From contig JACKDP010000004.1 of assembly GCA_020633435.1 (NCBI GenBank), forward strand, positions 372,001-436,000: a stretch of 64,000 nt of DNA, read 5' to 3'. The notes beneath the pieces were generated by a model. It did not search any database. It was not told where the DNA came from and worked only from the letters and a program-made list of their open reading frames with translations. Source of the stretch: Myxococcales bacterium. GTDB taxonomy: Bacteria; Myxococcota_A; Bradymonadia; UBA7976; UBA1532. A program made the position numbers and the translations under genes. Position 1 is the first letter of the stretch. Every line of letters begins with the position of its first letter. Positions 46,756 through 55,395 of this stretch are shown in pieces.

Positions 46756-49537
46756 CCTGGGCCGCCTCGGCCGGCGCCAGGCCCGCCTCGGCCTGGGCCG
46801 CGGCCGCCAGCCACGCCTCCGCCGCGCGCTGGTGATCCCCGGCCGCTTCGAGGTGGGCCGCGATGCGGGCGCGGTGGGCGAGCCCGCCCGCCACCTCCTC
46901 CGCCAGCCAGAGCGCCGCCCGGCCGTGCCACGCCCGGCGCGCCCGCTGCCGCGTCCCCTGCTCCACGACGGCCTGCAGCAGCGCGTGGGCGAAGCGCCAC
47001 TCCTCCTGATCCGCCAGCTCGCTCTGGGCCTGCCGGATGACGAAGCCCCCGGCGGCGAGGGCAGCCACGGCGGCCGCCACCCCCTGCGGCCGGCCCAGCA
47101 GGCGCTCGACGCCGGCCAGCCAGAAGCTCCGGCCAAACGTGGCCGCCGCCCGCAGCACCTCGCGCTCCAGCGGAGTGCGGCGGTCGAGGCGCGCCGTCAT
47201 CACCGCCTCCACCGTCGGCGGCACCGCGTCGTCGCCCGCCCCGTCCGCGCGCGCCAGGCCCAGCTCGCGGGCGAAGAGCGGGTTGCCCTCGGCCCGCGCC
47301 GCCAGGGCCCGCCGCACCTCGGGGGGCGTGTCGGGGGGCAGGAGCGCCGCCAGCAGCGCCTCGGCCTCCGCGGGGGCCAGCGGGGGCAGGTCCAGCCGCA
47401 GGTGCCGCGGGCCCTGACCCCAGCGCGGCGCCCGCTCCAGCAGCCGCGGGCGCGCGGTGCAGACGACGGCGACGGCGCCCGCCACCGGCCCCAGCACCAG
47501 CTCGTCCACGACCGCCAGGGCCGCGGCCGGCAAGGCGTGCACATCCTCGAAGACCAGCAGCACGGGCTGGCGCCGGGCCACGGCCTCGACCACCTCGCGC
47601 AGCGCGACGGGCACGACGGCCGGATCGGGCGCGCGGCCGCTCGGGGCCAGGCCGAGCACCGCGGCCAGGGGCTCCAGCCGCTCGATGAGGCCCCGGCGCT
47701 CGCCCCCGGCCAGCAGGGCGTCGATGGAGAGGAAGCCATCCGCCGCGGGGGCCTCCAGCGCGCCCAGCGCCGCGGCCAGGTCGGCGCGCAGCGCGGGCCC
47801 GCGCGCCTCCCCGAGCTCCAGCAGCCCCCGCAACACCGTCGCGATGCCGGCGAAGGGCTGGACCTCGTCATAGGCGGGGCTCGGGCTGCGCAGCGTGAGG
47901 AAGCCCTCCCCCGCCCGCTCGACCACCGCCGCCACGAGCCGCGACTTCCCCTGTCCGGCCGGGCCCAGGAGGGTGGCCGCCCAGGCCTCGCCGCGCCGCC
48001 GCGCGCCGTCGAGCCCTGCCACCAGGCGGTCCAGCTCCGCGGCACGCCCCACCAGCGGCGGCGTCGGCAGCGCCGCCCCCAGCGCCAGGCCCAGCACGCG
48101 GTGGCCGGGCTCGTCGGGCACCAGGTGCGCGCTGCCCTGGAGCCGCCGCGCGGCCCCCGCCAGCGCCGTCACCCCGGGCCGGGCGACCCAGCACGCGGCC
48201 TCCGCCGCCAGGACGGCGTGCCCCAGCACGTCGGCGCCCGTCGACGTCAGCGGCCCCGCCTCCAGCACCAGCACGGTGCCCGCCGGGGCCTGGTCGGCCA
48301 GCTCCAGGGCCGCGCGCGCGGCCCGCCAGGCGTCGTTCTCATGGCTGATGGGCACCCCGAAGACGGCCCGCCCCACCGCCGCCCGCCCGGGCAGCAGCCG
48401 CCCGCCATGGGCCTGCACCGCCTGGCGCATCGCGTCGCGCCAGCGCTGGGCCTGGTCGGCCAGCGTCTCGGGATCGGCGTCCGCCCAGGGCGCCCGGGCG
48501 GCCAGGACGACCCCCTGACGGACCCCGGCCCCGCCGACCTCGGCCACCGCGCGCTCGAAGCAGGGGGTGCGCGGGTCACCGAAGAGGCGGTACGCCAGCC
48601 AGACCGGCTCGTCGGCGTGGGCCGCCTGCACCCGCGCCCGGCGCAGGGCCTCGCCCACGCCCAGGCCCTCCCGCAGGCCCCTGTAGACCTGCAGCGCGAA
48701 GTCGGCGCCGGGCAGATCGGGCAGGTCGACGACGGTGCCGATGACCTGGCGGACGCCCGCCCGCAGCAGCGCCTCGACCAGCGCCGGCGCCCGCGCCGAC
48801 TGGCAGGCGTTGGCGAAGACGAGCTGGGGCGCCGACGCGCCCGCCACCGCCGCCAGGGCCTCGGCGTCCACCCGCCCGTCGGCCAGCCGCCAGCCGGCGG
48901 GGCCCGTCTCGTCCGCCGCGTCGGCGTGGCCGGCGAGGTGGATGACCCGGAAGCTCTTGAACATCCTCAGGAAATCGGCGCGACGCAGGCGGCCGAGGCG
49001 CAGGTCGCAGGCCAGCCCGCCGTCCCCGGCCAGCGCCCGCATCAGGGCCTCGCCCTCGAACCGGGCGGCCGGCAGATCCCCCGCGGGATCGGCCACCACC
49101 AGCAGGCGATCCCCCGTGCGGCCCGTCGTCGGCCGCAGGCCGGCCTCGCCCTCGACGATCTCGCCCAGCGCCCAGCGCAGGCCCAGCGGCGCGGCCCCGT
49201 CGTGGAGCAGCGGCCAGGGCAGGTGCGCCAGCGGGCCGGCCGCCACCAGCAGCGTGCCGCCTTCCGGATCCCGCAGCGCGGCCTTCACGGGCGCCGGCAG
49301 CACCAGATCGAAGAGCAGGCGGCCATGGGCGACGACGGCGTCCAGCCCCGGTCGCGTGAGGGCCCGCCGGGCCGCGCGGGTGAGGGCGTCGAGCTCGGCC
49401 TGGGCCGCCGCGGCGTCGTATCGGTGGCGGCCCTGCCAGACCCCGGGCCCCAGCCCGCTGGCGTCCCCCCGCTGCACGAGGAGCTGGAGCTCGCCGTCGC
49501 CGGCGGCCGTGATGAGGAGGGTGAGGTGCGCTGCCAC
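46535..49537 (-). CDS. CHAT-domain protease fused to cyclase-like and STAND ATPase domains (reading frame broken near 46750)
   Basis: About 1000 residues from GTG 49537. CHAT caspase-like domain at about 85-320, with the His in FRVIHLAGHAD (His 204) and Cys in VFANACQS (Cys 245), so the protease dyad is intact. Residues about 350-475 resemble a decayed class III nucleotidyl cyclase (GGRLLPGRAAVGRAVFGVPISHENDAWRAARAALEL). The ATPase has Walker A GPAGQGKSRLV (about 525-535), Walker B VLLVFEDVHAL and NPLFARELG. Past about 46750 the frame degenerates to Arg-rich nonsense, ending at 46535, while TPRs continue in another frame. It resembles bacterial CHAT/STAND effectors used in regulated cell death; that role is inferred. 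Confidence 0.8.
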   Translation of the reverse strand: MAAHLTLLITAAGDGELQLLVQRGDASGLGPGVWQGRHRYDAAAAQAELDALTRAARRALTRPGLDAVVAHGRLLFDLVLPAPVKAALRDPEGGTLLVAAGPLAHLPWPLLHDGAAPLGLRWALGEIVEGEAGLRPTTGRTGDRLLVVADPAGDLPAARFEGEALMRALAGDGGLACDLRLGRLRRADFLRMFKSFRVIHLAGHADAADETGPAGWRLADGRVDAEALAAVAGASAPQLVFANACQSARAPALVEALLRAGVRQVIGTVVDLPDLPGADFALQVYRGLREGLGVGEALRRARVQAAHADEPVWLAYRLFGDPRTPCFERAVAEVGGAGVRQGVVLAARAPWADADPETLADQAQRWRDAMRQAVQAHGGRLLPGRAAVGRAVFGVPISHENDAWRAARAALELADQAPAGTVLVLEAGPLTSTGADVLGHAVLAAEAACWVARPGVTALAGAARRLQGSAHLVPDEPGHRVLGLALGAALPTPPLVGRAAELDRLVAGLDGARRRGEAWAATLLGPAGQGKSRLVAAVVERAGEGFLTLRSPSPAYDEVQPFAGIATVLRGLLELGEARGPALRADLAAALGALEAPAADGFLSIDALLAGGERRGLIERLEPLAAVLGLAPSGRAPDPAVVPVALREVVEAVARRQPVLLVFEDVHALPAAALAVVDELVLGPVAGAVAVVCTARPRLLERAPRWGQGPRHLRLDLPPLAPAEAEALLAALLPPDTPPEVRRALAARAEGNPLFARELGLARADGAGDDAVPPTVEAVMTARLDRRTPLEREVLRAAATFGRSFWLAGVERLLGRPQGVAAAVAALAAGGFVIRQAQSELADQEEWRFAHALLQAVVEQGTRQRARRAWHGRAALWLAEEVAGGLAHRARIAAHLEAAGDHQRAAEAWLAAAAQAEAGLAPAEAAQALAAAPRRRRRGWRDAGGGATRGRRGGPGPAAAGRGRSAGGRRPAGRRHRPGRRPRPAGRAAAAAGRGGRGPR

Positions 49538-49543
49538 GGCGGC

Positions 49544-49549
49544 ATGATA
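49544..49549 (-). promoter_or_regulatory. -10 element abutting the CHAT-STAND start codon
   Basis: Minus strand TATCAT (49549-49544) lies 6 nt before GTG 49537, with no SD at a usable distance from it. This suggests a leaderless transcript and supports the GTG as the start. No -35 is apparent. Confidence 0.4.
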
Positions 49550-49638
49550 GCCTCCCACCGCGTCCGGGAGCACGCGGCCTGACAGACCGGGCCGACGCCT
49601 GCGTCGGGTGTCGTTGCTGGTTCGATGGAGATCCCGCC

Positions 49639-50856
49639 ATGCGCTGGACGGCTTGCCTCTTCCTGGTCGCCCTCACGGGCTGCTTCACGCCGGAGCCCGA
49701 GAAGGGCGCGGGCGCAGCGGACGGCGGTGGCGGCGGGGCCGGCGGGGCCGGCGGGGCCGGGCCTGACTACGGGGCCAGCGACGCCGCCGTCGCGCAGGAC
49801 GCAGCCATGGACGCCGGGGCCGACGCGGGCCAGTGTCTCCCGCTGGAGGCCCCCTGCCAGCCCAGCGACTGTTGCGTCGGCGGCGGTGTGTGCAGCGGGG
49901 CAGACGGCGCGCCGCGCTGCCTGCCTGGCTGCGCCGCCGAGCCTTGCGGGGCGGGCCGCGTCTGCCTCGGGGATCCGCCGGTCTGCGTCCCGGACGATGA
50001 CTGCGTGGCAACGCCGTGCGCCGCCGCCGAGAGCTGCGTGGTGGAGCCCGCCCGGAGCCGCTGCGTCCCGGCGGGCGAGGGCGGCGTGGGGGCGACCTGC
50101 GATCGGGCGGGGGGCGCGCGCTGCGCCGGCGGCCTGCTCTGCCTGACCGGCCGCTGCGTGCAGGCCTGCGACGGGGTCTGCGGGTGCGCCGCCGTCGCGG
50201 GCGTCGACGTCTGCGCGGACGCCTGCGACGTCTTCGAGCAGCAGGGGTGCGCCGACGGCGAGGCCTGCCTGGCGTGGCGGATCGGGGTCGCCGACGACAC
50301 CTCGCGGCTGGTGGGCCTGTGCGCGCCGGCCCCCGGCACGACGGGCGCCGCGGGCGAGGCCTGCGCCACCGATGGCGGGACCTACCACGGCGACTGCGCG
50401 CCGACGAACACCTGCGCCGTCACGGTGCGGACGCCCGAGCTCGAGCGCCGCTGCCTGCCGCTCTGCGACGACGCCCACCCCTGCCCCGCGGCCGGCGTCT
50501 GCGAGCGTGTGGAGGCCGTCGGCCTGCCCCTCGGGCAGACCGGGACCTGCCGGGGCGACTGCGCCGTCTTCGACGAAAACCCCTGTGGGGACGGCCACTT
50601 CTGCCGGCCGGCCGCTGTGGGTCAGGGGGCGGCTGGCCTGACGCTCGCGGGCTGGTGCACACCGCTGCAGGCCGCGCCCTGGGGAGAAGTCGGCGCCCCG
50701 TGCGAGGGCGCGCCCCTCCCCTCCACCTGCGGGCCGGGCCTCGCCTGCGCCGGGACGTGCCGGCCGATCTGCGCCCTGGATGGCAGCGTCCCCTGCGCGA
50801 CCGGCCAGTGCACCCCGCTACCCGGCGTGCCCGCCTACGGCGCCTGCACCGACTGA
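49639..50856 (+). CDS. Cys-rich lipoprotein (DUF-type, myxobacterial)
   Basis: This 405-residue protein has lipobox VALTGC (Cys 15), then a Gly/Ala/Asp linker (GGGGGAGGAGGAG). About 38 Cys are spread in small knuckles (CLPLEAPCQPSDCCVGGGVCSG, CAAEPCGAGRVCLG, CGDGHFCRP, CGPGLACAGTCRPIC), typical of secreted disulfide-rich modules of myxobacteria. No catalytic motif is visible. The gene is divergent from the CHAT-STAND gene across ~100 bp, and its 3' end overlaps the converging tatD by 22 bp. Confidence 0.85.
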   Translation: MRWTACLFLVALTGCFTPEPEKGAGAADGGGGGAGGAGGAGPDYGASDAAVAQDAAMDAGADAGQCLPLEAPCQPSDCCVGGGVCSGADGAPRCLPGCAAEPCGAGRVCLGDPPVCVPDDDCVATPCAAAESCVVEPARSRCVPAGEGGVGATCDRAGGARCAGGLLCLTGRCVQACDGVCGCAAVAGVDVCADACDVFEQQGCADGEACLAWRIGVADDTSRLVGLCAPAPGTTGAAGEACATDGGTYHGDCAPTNTCAVTVRTPELERRCLPLCDDAHPCPAAGVCERVEAVGLPLGQTGTCRGDCAVFDENPCGDGHFCRPAAVGQGAAGLTLAGWCTPLQAAPWGEVGAPCEGAPLPSTCGPGLACAGTCRPICALDGSVPCATGQCTPLPGVPAYGACTD

Positions 50857-51632
50857 GGGTCCGGCAGGCCGAAGAGCTGGATGGTGTTGGCCCGCGTCTG
50901 GGCGGCGACGGCCTCGAACGTCTCGCCGCGCAGGGCGGCGACCTCCTGGGCCGTGTGCACCACGAAGGACGGCTCGTTGCGCTTGCCGCGGTGCGGGACG
51001 GGCGCCAGGAACGGCGCGTCCGTCTCGATCAGCAGGCGATCCGGCGGGATGAGCGTCACCGCCTCCCGCAGCGGCTTCGCGTTGCGGAACGTCACCACCC
51101 CGGAGAGCGACACATGGAAGCCGAGCGCCAGCGCGCGCTCGCACTCCGCCGGCCCGCCCGTGAAGCAGTGCACCACGCCCCCGGCCGGCAGGCCCTCCTC
51201 GGCCACCAGGGCCCAGGCGTCGTCGAAGGCGTCGCGGATGTGCACCACCACCGGCCGCCCGACGGCGCCGCAGAGCTGCAGGTGCCGGCGAAACAGCGCC
51301 TGCTGGCGCCCGCGGTCGCTGAAGTCGTAGTAGTAGTCCAGCCCGGTCTCGCCCACGGCCCGCACCCGCGGATCCGCGAAGAGCGCCGTCAGCTCGGGCC
51401 AGTCGGCGTCATCGAAGGCGTCCGCCTCGTGGGGGTGGACGCCGACGGACGCGTAGATCCGGGGCCAGGCGGCGGCGAGGGCGACCGCCCGCCGCGAGGA
51501 AGCGAGGTCGGTGCCGATGGTCAGGATGGCGTCCACGCCCGCGTCGACGGCGCGCTGCAAGACGGCCTCGCGGTCGTCATCGAAGCGGTCGAAGTCCAGG
51601 TGGGCGTGGCTGTCGATGAGGGGTGTCGTCAT
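50835..51632 (-). CDS. tatD: TatD-family metal-dependent DNase
   Basis: This 265-residue protein is of normal length. Metal ligands are HAH (SHAHLDF, His 9/11), Glu in VGETGLDYYYD, His in VVHIRDAFDD, His in VVHCFTGG and Asp in LIETDAPFLAP, all present. TatD enzymes are Mg-dependent 3'-5' exonucleases acting in DNA repair and degradation in the cytoplasm. The start ATG (CAT at 51630-51632) overlaps the ATG of the divergent lipoprotein gene. No SD is seen; a TACACT -10-like element lies 10 nt upstream (51648-51643), suggesting a very short leader. Confidence 0.95.
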   Translation of the reverse strand: MTTPLIDSHAHLDFDRFDDDREAVLQRAVDAGVDAILTIGTDLASSRRAVALAAAWPRIYASVGVHPHEADAFDDADWPELTALFADPRVRAVGETGLDYYYDFSDRGRQQALFRRHLQLCGAVGRPVVVHIRDAFDDAWALVAEEGLPAGGVVHCFTGGPAECERALALGFHVSLSGVVTFRNAKPLREAVTLIPPDRLLIETDAPFLAPVPHRGKRNEPSFVVHTAQEVAALRGETFEAVAAQTRANTIQLFGLPDPQSVQAP

Positions 51633-52104
51633 GGCGCTGGGCAGTGTAGCGGCCGCGGGCGTCGCGTTCACCCCCGCCTGCATGCCCGTCGCCCAGCCCG
51701 ACGCCGGACCGGGCTGCCCCGACGTGCCCATCTGCCAGCAGAACACCCTGATCGTCTGCACGGACGGCGGCGCCCAGGTCACCCCCTGCGGCGCGGATCG
51801 CTGCGCCAGCGACGGCCCGGAGGCGCGCTGCGTGCCCGCGAGCGCCCTGCCCTGCGACCCGGGCACGCCGCCGGTGCGCTGCGAGAACGGCCGCCTCATC
51901 GCCTGCGATCCCGCGTCGGGCTACCTGCTGCCCCAGACCTGCGAGCCCGGCTCGTTCTGCGCCGGGGACGATCCGCCGCGCTGCGTGCCCGCGGCGGACA
52001 TCCGGTGCCGGCCCGACGCCTGGTCGCCGCTCTGCGTGGCCGGCGAGCGGTTCGAGTGCCAGGCCGACGGCACCCTCGAGGCCGTCCCGGCCGCCTGCGA
52101 GTAG
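51631..52104 (+). CDS. Small Cys-rich lipoprotein
   Basis: This 157-residue protein begins MALGSVAAAGVAFTPACMPVAQPDAG, with a lipobox at TPAC (Cys 17). The mature part has ~14 Cys in repeated 40-residue units (CPDVPICQQNTLIVCTDGGAQVTPC, CDPGTPPVRCENGRLIACD, CRPDAWSPLCVAGERFECQADG). Each has the pattern C...C.....(I/F)xC..DG. It starts divergently with tatD, with overlapping start codons, and GAGGGG upstream can serve as SD. A slightly earlier Met (51616) is also possible. The function is unknown. Confidence 0.75.
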   Translation: MALGSVAAAGVAFTPACMPVAQPDAGPGCPDVPICQQNTLIVCTDGGAQVTPCGADRCASDGPEARCVPASALPCDPGTPPVRCENGRLIACDPASGYLLPQTCEPGSFCAGDDPPRCVPAADIRCRPDAWSPLCVAGERFECQADGTLEAVPAACE

Positions 52105-52190
52105 GGCGGCGAAGATTTCGCAGCGCCCCGCGCAAATCCAGCGGCGGCAGCGCGTCTTCTGCCCGATGCCCCACCAGGTCAGGTGACGCC

Positions 52191-52643
52191 ATGGACGCCT
52201 TCATCGCCTTCGCCGCTCGCCGCTTCTCCGTCTCCCCCCGCGACGCCCGCGCCCTGACCGGTGGCCTGCTCTGGCTGATGCAGCTCCACGCGGGCGACGA
52301 GTTCGCGCACCTGCACGCCCTCGATCCCGGCGTCGCCGCGCTGGTGGACGGTGCGCCCGCCGCGCTGGCCCCCGCGCGGCGGGCGCTGCTGTTCTTCACC
52401 GGCCCCGGCCGCGTCTGCGGGACCCAGGCCTCGGTCCTGCGGCTCTTCGCCCAGCAGGGCTTCAGCCTGGCCCGGGCGGGCCGCTTCGCCCGCGAGCTCA
52501 TGGGCTTCATGGCCGCCGAGGTGGGCGGCCCCACGGTGCACGCCATCGTGCAGCGCACCCCCGTCCTGCTCCTGCTGTTGAGCGCCGAGAGCGCCCCGAA
52601 CCCCCGCCTGCGGCCGTCGCGCCCCATCGTGGCCGTGGCCTGA
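52191..52643 (+). CDS. Hypothetical protein, helical
   Basis: This 150-residue protein starts MDAFIAFAARRFSVSPRDARALTGGLLWLMQLHAGDEFAHL after SD AGGTGA. The sequence is predominantly helical with a VDGAPAALAPARRALLFFTGPGR segment. No signal, Cys-rich or catalytic motif is found. The beginning (aaRRFSVS..DAR.LTGGLL) somewhat resembles small DUF2267/DUF2780-like helical proteins, but I cannot assign it. Monocistronic. Confidence 0.65.
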   Translation: MDAFIAFAARRFSVSPRDARALTGGLLWLMQLHAGDEFAHLHALDPGVAALVDGAPAALAPARRALLFFTGPGRVCGTQASVLRLFAQQGFSLARAGRFARELMGFMAAEVGGPTVHAIVQRTPVLLLLLSAESAPNPRLRPSRPIVAVA

Positions 52644-52726
52644 GGGGCGAGATTCGCCCGCGTCACGGTCGAATCCCGGCCATCGAGGGCGTATGATGCC
52701 GCCCTTTCACCCGCCGAGAGGCCGCC

Positions 52727-53926
52727 ATGGGCATGTTCGACTGGCTCTTCCCCAGCACCGAGAAGAAGGTCGCCCGCGCCCGCGGGCTCGTCCGGGAGGG
52801 TCGCTTCGCCGAGGCCCGCCTCCTCCTGCTCGACCTCGATGACGACGCCGCCCGCGCGCTCCTGCTGGAGTGCGGCCAGGGCCTCGTGCGCCTCAACCTG
52901 GAGGGCGCGCTGAACTGGTGCCGGGCCGGGGACGAGGGCCAGGTGGACGCCCACATGGAGCGGGCCGAGCAGTTCCACCCCGGCGGCCTGGACGCCCGCA
53001 TCGCCGAGGTGCGCGCCCAGCTCGAGGTCATCCGCCGCCGGCGCGACCACGGCAAGCTCTGGAAGGATCTGGAGGCCGCGGCCCAGCGCCGCAGCCGCCT
53101 GGGCATCGATCCGACGGATCCGGCCTGGGTCGCGAAGAACACGGGGGCCATCCAGCTCGCCGACGCCGAGCGCGACGCCAACGGCCTGCCCCGCCTCGTC
53201 TTCTACCCCGAGCCGGCCATCTACGAGCCCGCCGCGCTCAAGGCCCCCGCGGGCAAGACGCCCACCGCCGCCGAGATCGAGGCCGCCGTCGTGGCCCTGC
53301 GCGCCATGTACCCCGGCGACCTGGCGAGCGGCATCGAGGCGCGGCACGGCGAGGCGGCCCTGGCCACCATCGGCGGGCACCCCGACCGCGCCGTGGGCCT
53401 GCTGCTGCCCCACCGCGAGGGCGACGCCGTGGCGCACTTCGAGCTGGGCCGGGCGGCGTGCGCGCTCGGCGCCTACGAGCCCGCCGACCTCGCCTTCGAG
53501 CTGTTCATGGAGCTGGCGGGCGGCCACCGCACCGTCGGCGAGCTGAGCTCCGCCGACATCCAGGCCCAGGTGATCGCCCACCTCGGCGAGCACCGGCGGG
53601 CCCTGGCGCTGGTGGAGGCCCAGCGCAAGAAGGTGCCACACCAGGCGCCCTTCCTCTTCGCCGCCCTGTCCGTCGAGGCCGGCAACCTGGACGCCGCCGC
53701 CGCCGTCGTGGCCGAGTTGCGCCGCAACCAGGCCCGCGATCCGCGGCTGCCGCCCATCGTCGCGGCGCTGGCGCTGCGGCAGACGGTGGCCCAGCTCGCC
53801 GAGACGCACCCCATCCTGCGGGGGGTCATCCCGCCGGATCCCGAGGACGAGATGGCCCAGCGCAGCGCGGTGGCCGACGCCCTCGGGGCCGCCATCGAGA
53901 AGGCCATGCGCGGGCTCGAGGGCTAG
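52727..53926 (+). CDS. TPR-like repeat protein
   Basis: This 399-residue protein starts MGMFDWLFPSTEKKVARARGLVREGRFAEARLLLLDLDDDAARALLLECG, a motif usual at the start of TPR-type helical repeat proteins. Further helical pairs include DLAFELFMELAGGHRT and AVVAELRRNQARDP. No signal peptide is seen. A -10-like TATGAT lies at 52692. The TAG stop shares bases with the TAG of the converging lipoprotein gene (CTAG palindrome). It is probably a cytoplasmic scaffold. Confidence 0.72.
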   Translation: MGMFDWLFPSTEKKVARARGLVREGRFAEARLLLLDLDDDAARALLLECGQGLVRLNLEGALNWCRAGDEGQVDAHMERAEQFHPGGLDARIAEVRAQLEVIRRRRDHGKLWKDLEAAAQRRSRLGIDPTDPAWVAKNTGAIQLADAERDANGLPRLVFYPEPAIYEPAALKAPAGKTPTAAEIEAAVVALRAMYPGDLASGIEARHGEAALATIGGHPDRAVGLLLPHREGDAVAHFELGRAACALGAYEPADLAFELFMELAGGHRTVGELSSADIQAQVIAHLGEHRRALALVEAQRKKVPHQAPFLFAALSVEAGNLDAAAAVVAELRRNQARDPRLPPIVAALALRQTVAQLAETHPILRGVIPPDPEDEMAQRSAVADALGAAIEKAMRGLEG

Positions 53927-55266
53927 ACGCCGTCGGGATCGGTGGGATCGGCGGGGTCCTCCTCAGCCGGGTCCGCCGGATCCTCGGGCTCCGCCGGATC
54001 TGCCGGATCCTCCTCCGTCGGGTCCGCCGGCTCCATCGGATCGTCGGCCGGATCCTCGGCGCCCGGCTCACCGGGATCCGCCGGATCCTCCATCTCTTCA
54101 GGCACTTCCGGCGCATCGGGCGCCACCTCGAACCGCTCCACCCACGCCCCCTCCAGCGTCGCCTGCCCGAGGGCCACGTTCACGCCGCAGCCCGCGTGGA
54201 CGGCGTAGCCGACCTGGGCGCGGTACAGGTGCAGCGCCGCCAGGTCGTCCCGCTCCAGGACGTCGCCCGCCGCGCCGCCCACCGTCTCGGCGCCGATCTG
54301 CACCCGCACGTCGGCCGCCTGGACGAAGCTGCCGCAGGCGTCGACGTGCCCGCCACAGTCCGTCCGGGGGGTCACGGCCTGCACCGGGACGAGCAGGTCG
54401 CCCCCGCGGGCGAGGGCCGCCCGGCCCCGGGGCCCCTCGATGGTCAGGCCGTCCGTCGACAGCCCCCGGGCGCCGGCGCGGGGCAGCGCCACCTCCAGGG
54501 TGTCGCCCACCTCGAAGGGCAGCTCCACCCCGGGCGTGCAGACGAACCAGCGGTACGGGCTCTCCCCCACCTCCAGGTCGAAGGCGTGGCAGCCATCCGC
54601 CCCCCGCGTGACCCCCAGCACCCCCACCACGCCGCTCGGCGGCGCCGACCAGTCCAGCCCGGCGGCCAGCCCGGGCGTCGCGCAGGCCGGGCCATCGCCC
54701 TCGATCTCCTCGGGGACGTACAGGGCCGGGTGCGTCCCCCAGGCGCTCTCCTCCTCGGTCCGGGGCGTCACGCGCAGCGCCCGCGGGTCGCCCACGACGG
54801 GCCCCTCCGTCGTCATCCAGGCGCTCGGGTAGCTGGACGGGGCGTAGAAGAGCAGCCGCGGCGGCAGATCGGGGCCGTCGATGAGGACCGCGGCGCACTC
54901 CCCCCCGGCCCCCCGCGGGCGGGCGCTCATGGCGCGGCCCGGATCGAGCTGCCACGCCTCGGCGGGGCCGAAGAGCAGCGCGCTGATGCGCGCCCCCGGA
55001 TCCTGCGCGACGCCGGCGCAGTCGAGCTGCACGCCGGGGCGCAGCTCGCGGATGCGGAAGAGCTGCGGGCGGCTGCCCTCGTTGACGAGCATCAGCTCGG
55101 CCGTGACGTTCGGGTAGTCGATCATCGGCGGCTGGGGGGGCGGCTGCTCCCAGGGCGTCGGGACCTCGGGCGGGCGGTCGGCCTCGTACTCGGCAGGGCA
55201 GGCGGTCAGGGTGAGGGCGGCGGCCCCGAGCAGGGGGCGGGTGAGCAGGCGACGGCGGCGGGACAT
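53923..55266 (-). CDS. Lipoprotein with acidic ADPxD repeat tail
   Basis: This 447-residue protein starts MSRRRRLLTRPLLGAAALTLTACPAE, with Arg-rich n-region, hydrophobic core and lipobox LTAC. The body (about 40-385) is a beta-rich domain with six Cys (GVQLDCAG, GGECAAVL, GPACATP, GCHAFDL, WFVCTPG, DCGGHVDACG). The last ~60 residues are a repeat of (E/P)DPADP with alternating PEE, strongly acidic. A long acidic C-terminal tail on a lipoprotein could bind Ca or cationic partners at the surface. The function is unknown. Confidence 0.8.
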   Translation of the reverse strand: MSRRRRLLTRPLLGAAALTLTACPAEYEADRPPEVPTPWEQPPPQPPMIDYPNVTAELMLVNEGSRPQLFRIRELRPGVQLDCAGVAQDPGARISALLFGPAEAWQLDPGRAMSARPRGAGGECAAVLIDGPDLPPRLLFYAPSSYPSAWMTTEGPVVGDPRALRVTPRTEEESAWGTHPALYVPEEIEGDGPACATPGLAAGLDWSAPPSGVVGVLGVTRGADGCHAFDLEVGESPYRWFVCTPGVELPFEVGDTLEVALPRAGARGLSTDGLTIEGPRGRAALARGGDLLVPVQAVTPRTDCGGHVDACGSFVQAADVRVQIGAETVGGAAGDVLERDDLAALHLYRAQVGYAVHAGCGVNVALGQATLEGAWVERFEVAPDAPEVPEEMEDPADPGEPGAEDPADDPMEPADPTEEDPADPAEPEDPADPAEEDPADPTDPDGV

Positions 55267-55348
55267 GGCGGACCTCGGTGCTGGGTTCGGGCCCGGCGGA
55301 GCGCAACGCCCGTGCCGACGGCGCGGCCGCCCGCGGGTCGTCGCGATC

Positions 55349-55389
55349 GCCAACCGGGGTTGGCACCGCCCGACGTCACGGTTCACACT
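55349..55389 (+). promoter_or_regulatory. Promoter with overlapping palindromic operator
   Basis: A perfect inverted repeat with arms GCCAACC (55349-55355) and GGTTGGC (55358-55364) separated by GG overlaps a -35 TTGGCA (55360-55365). An 18-bp spacer leads to -10 CACACT (55384-55389), 6 nt before ATG 55396. The arrangement suggests repression by a dimeric regulator and a leaderless transcript. The same palindrome lies about 83 bp upstream of the divergent gene at 55266. Confidence 0.5.
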
Positions 55390-55395
55390 GCCCGC

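Noticed and set aside
46328..49582. Plus-strand open frame of 1084 codons
   Set aside because: Antisense to the CHAT-STAND gene, which has clear catalytic motifs; this frame has none.
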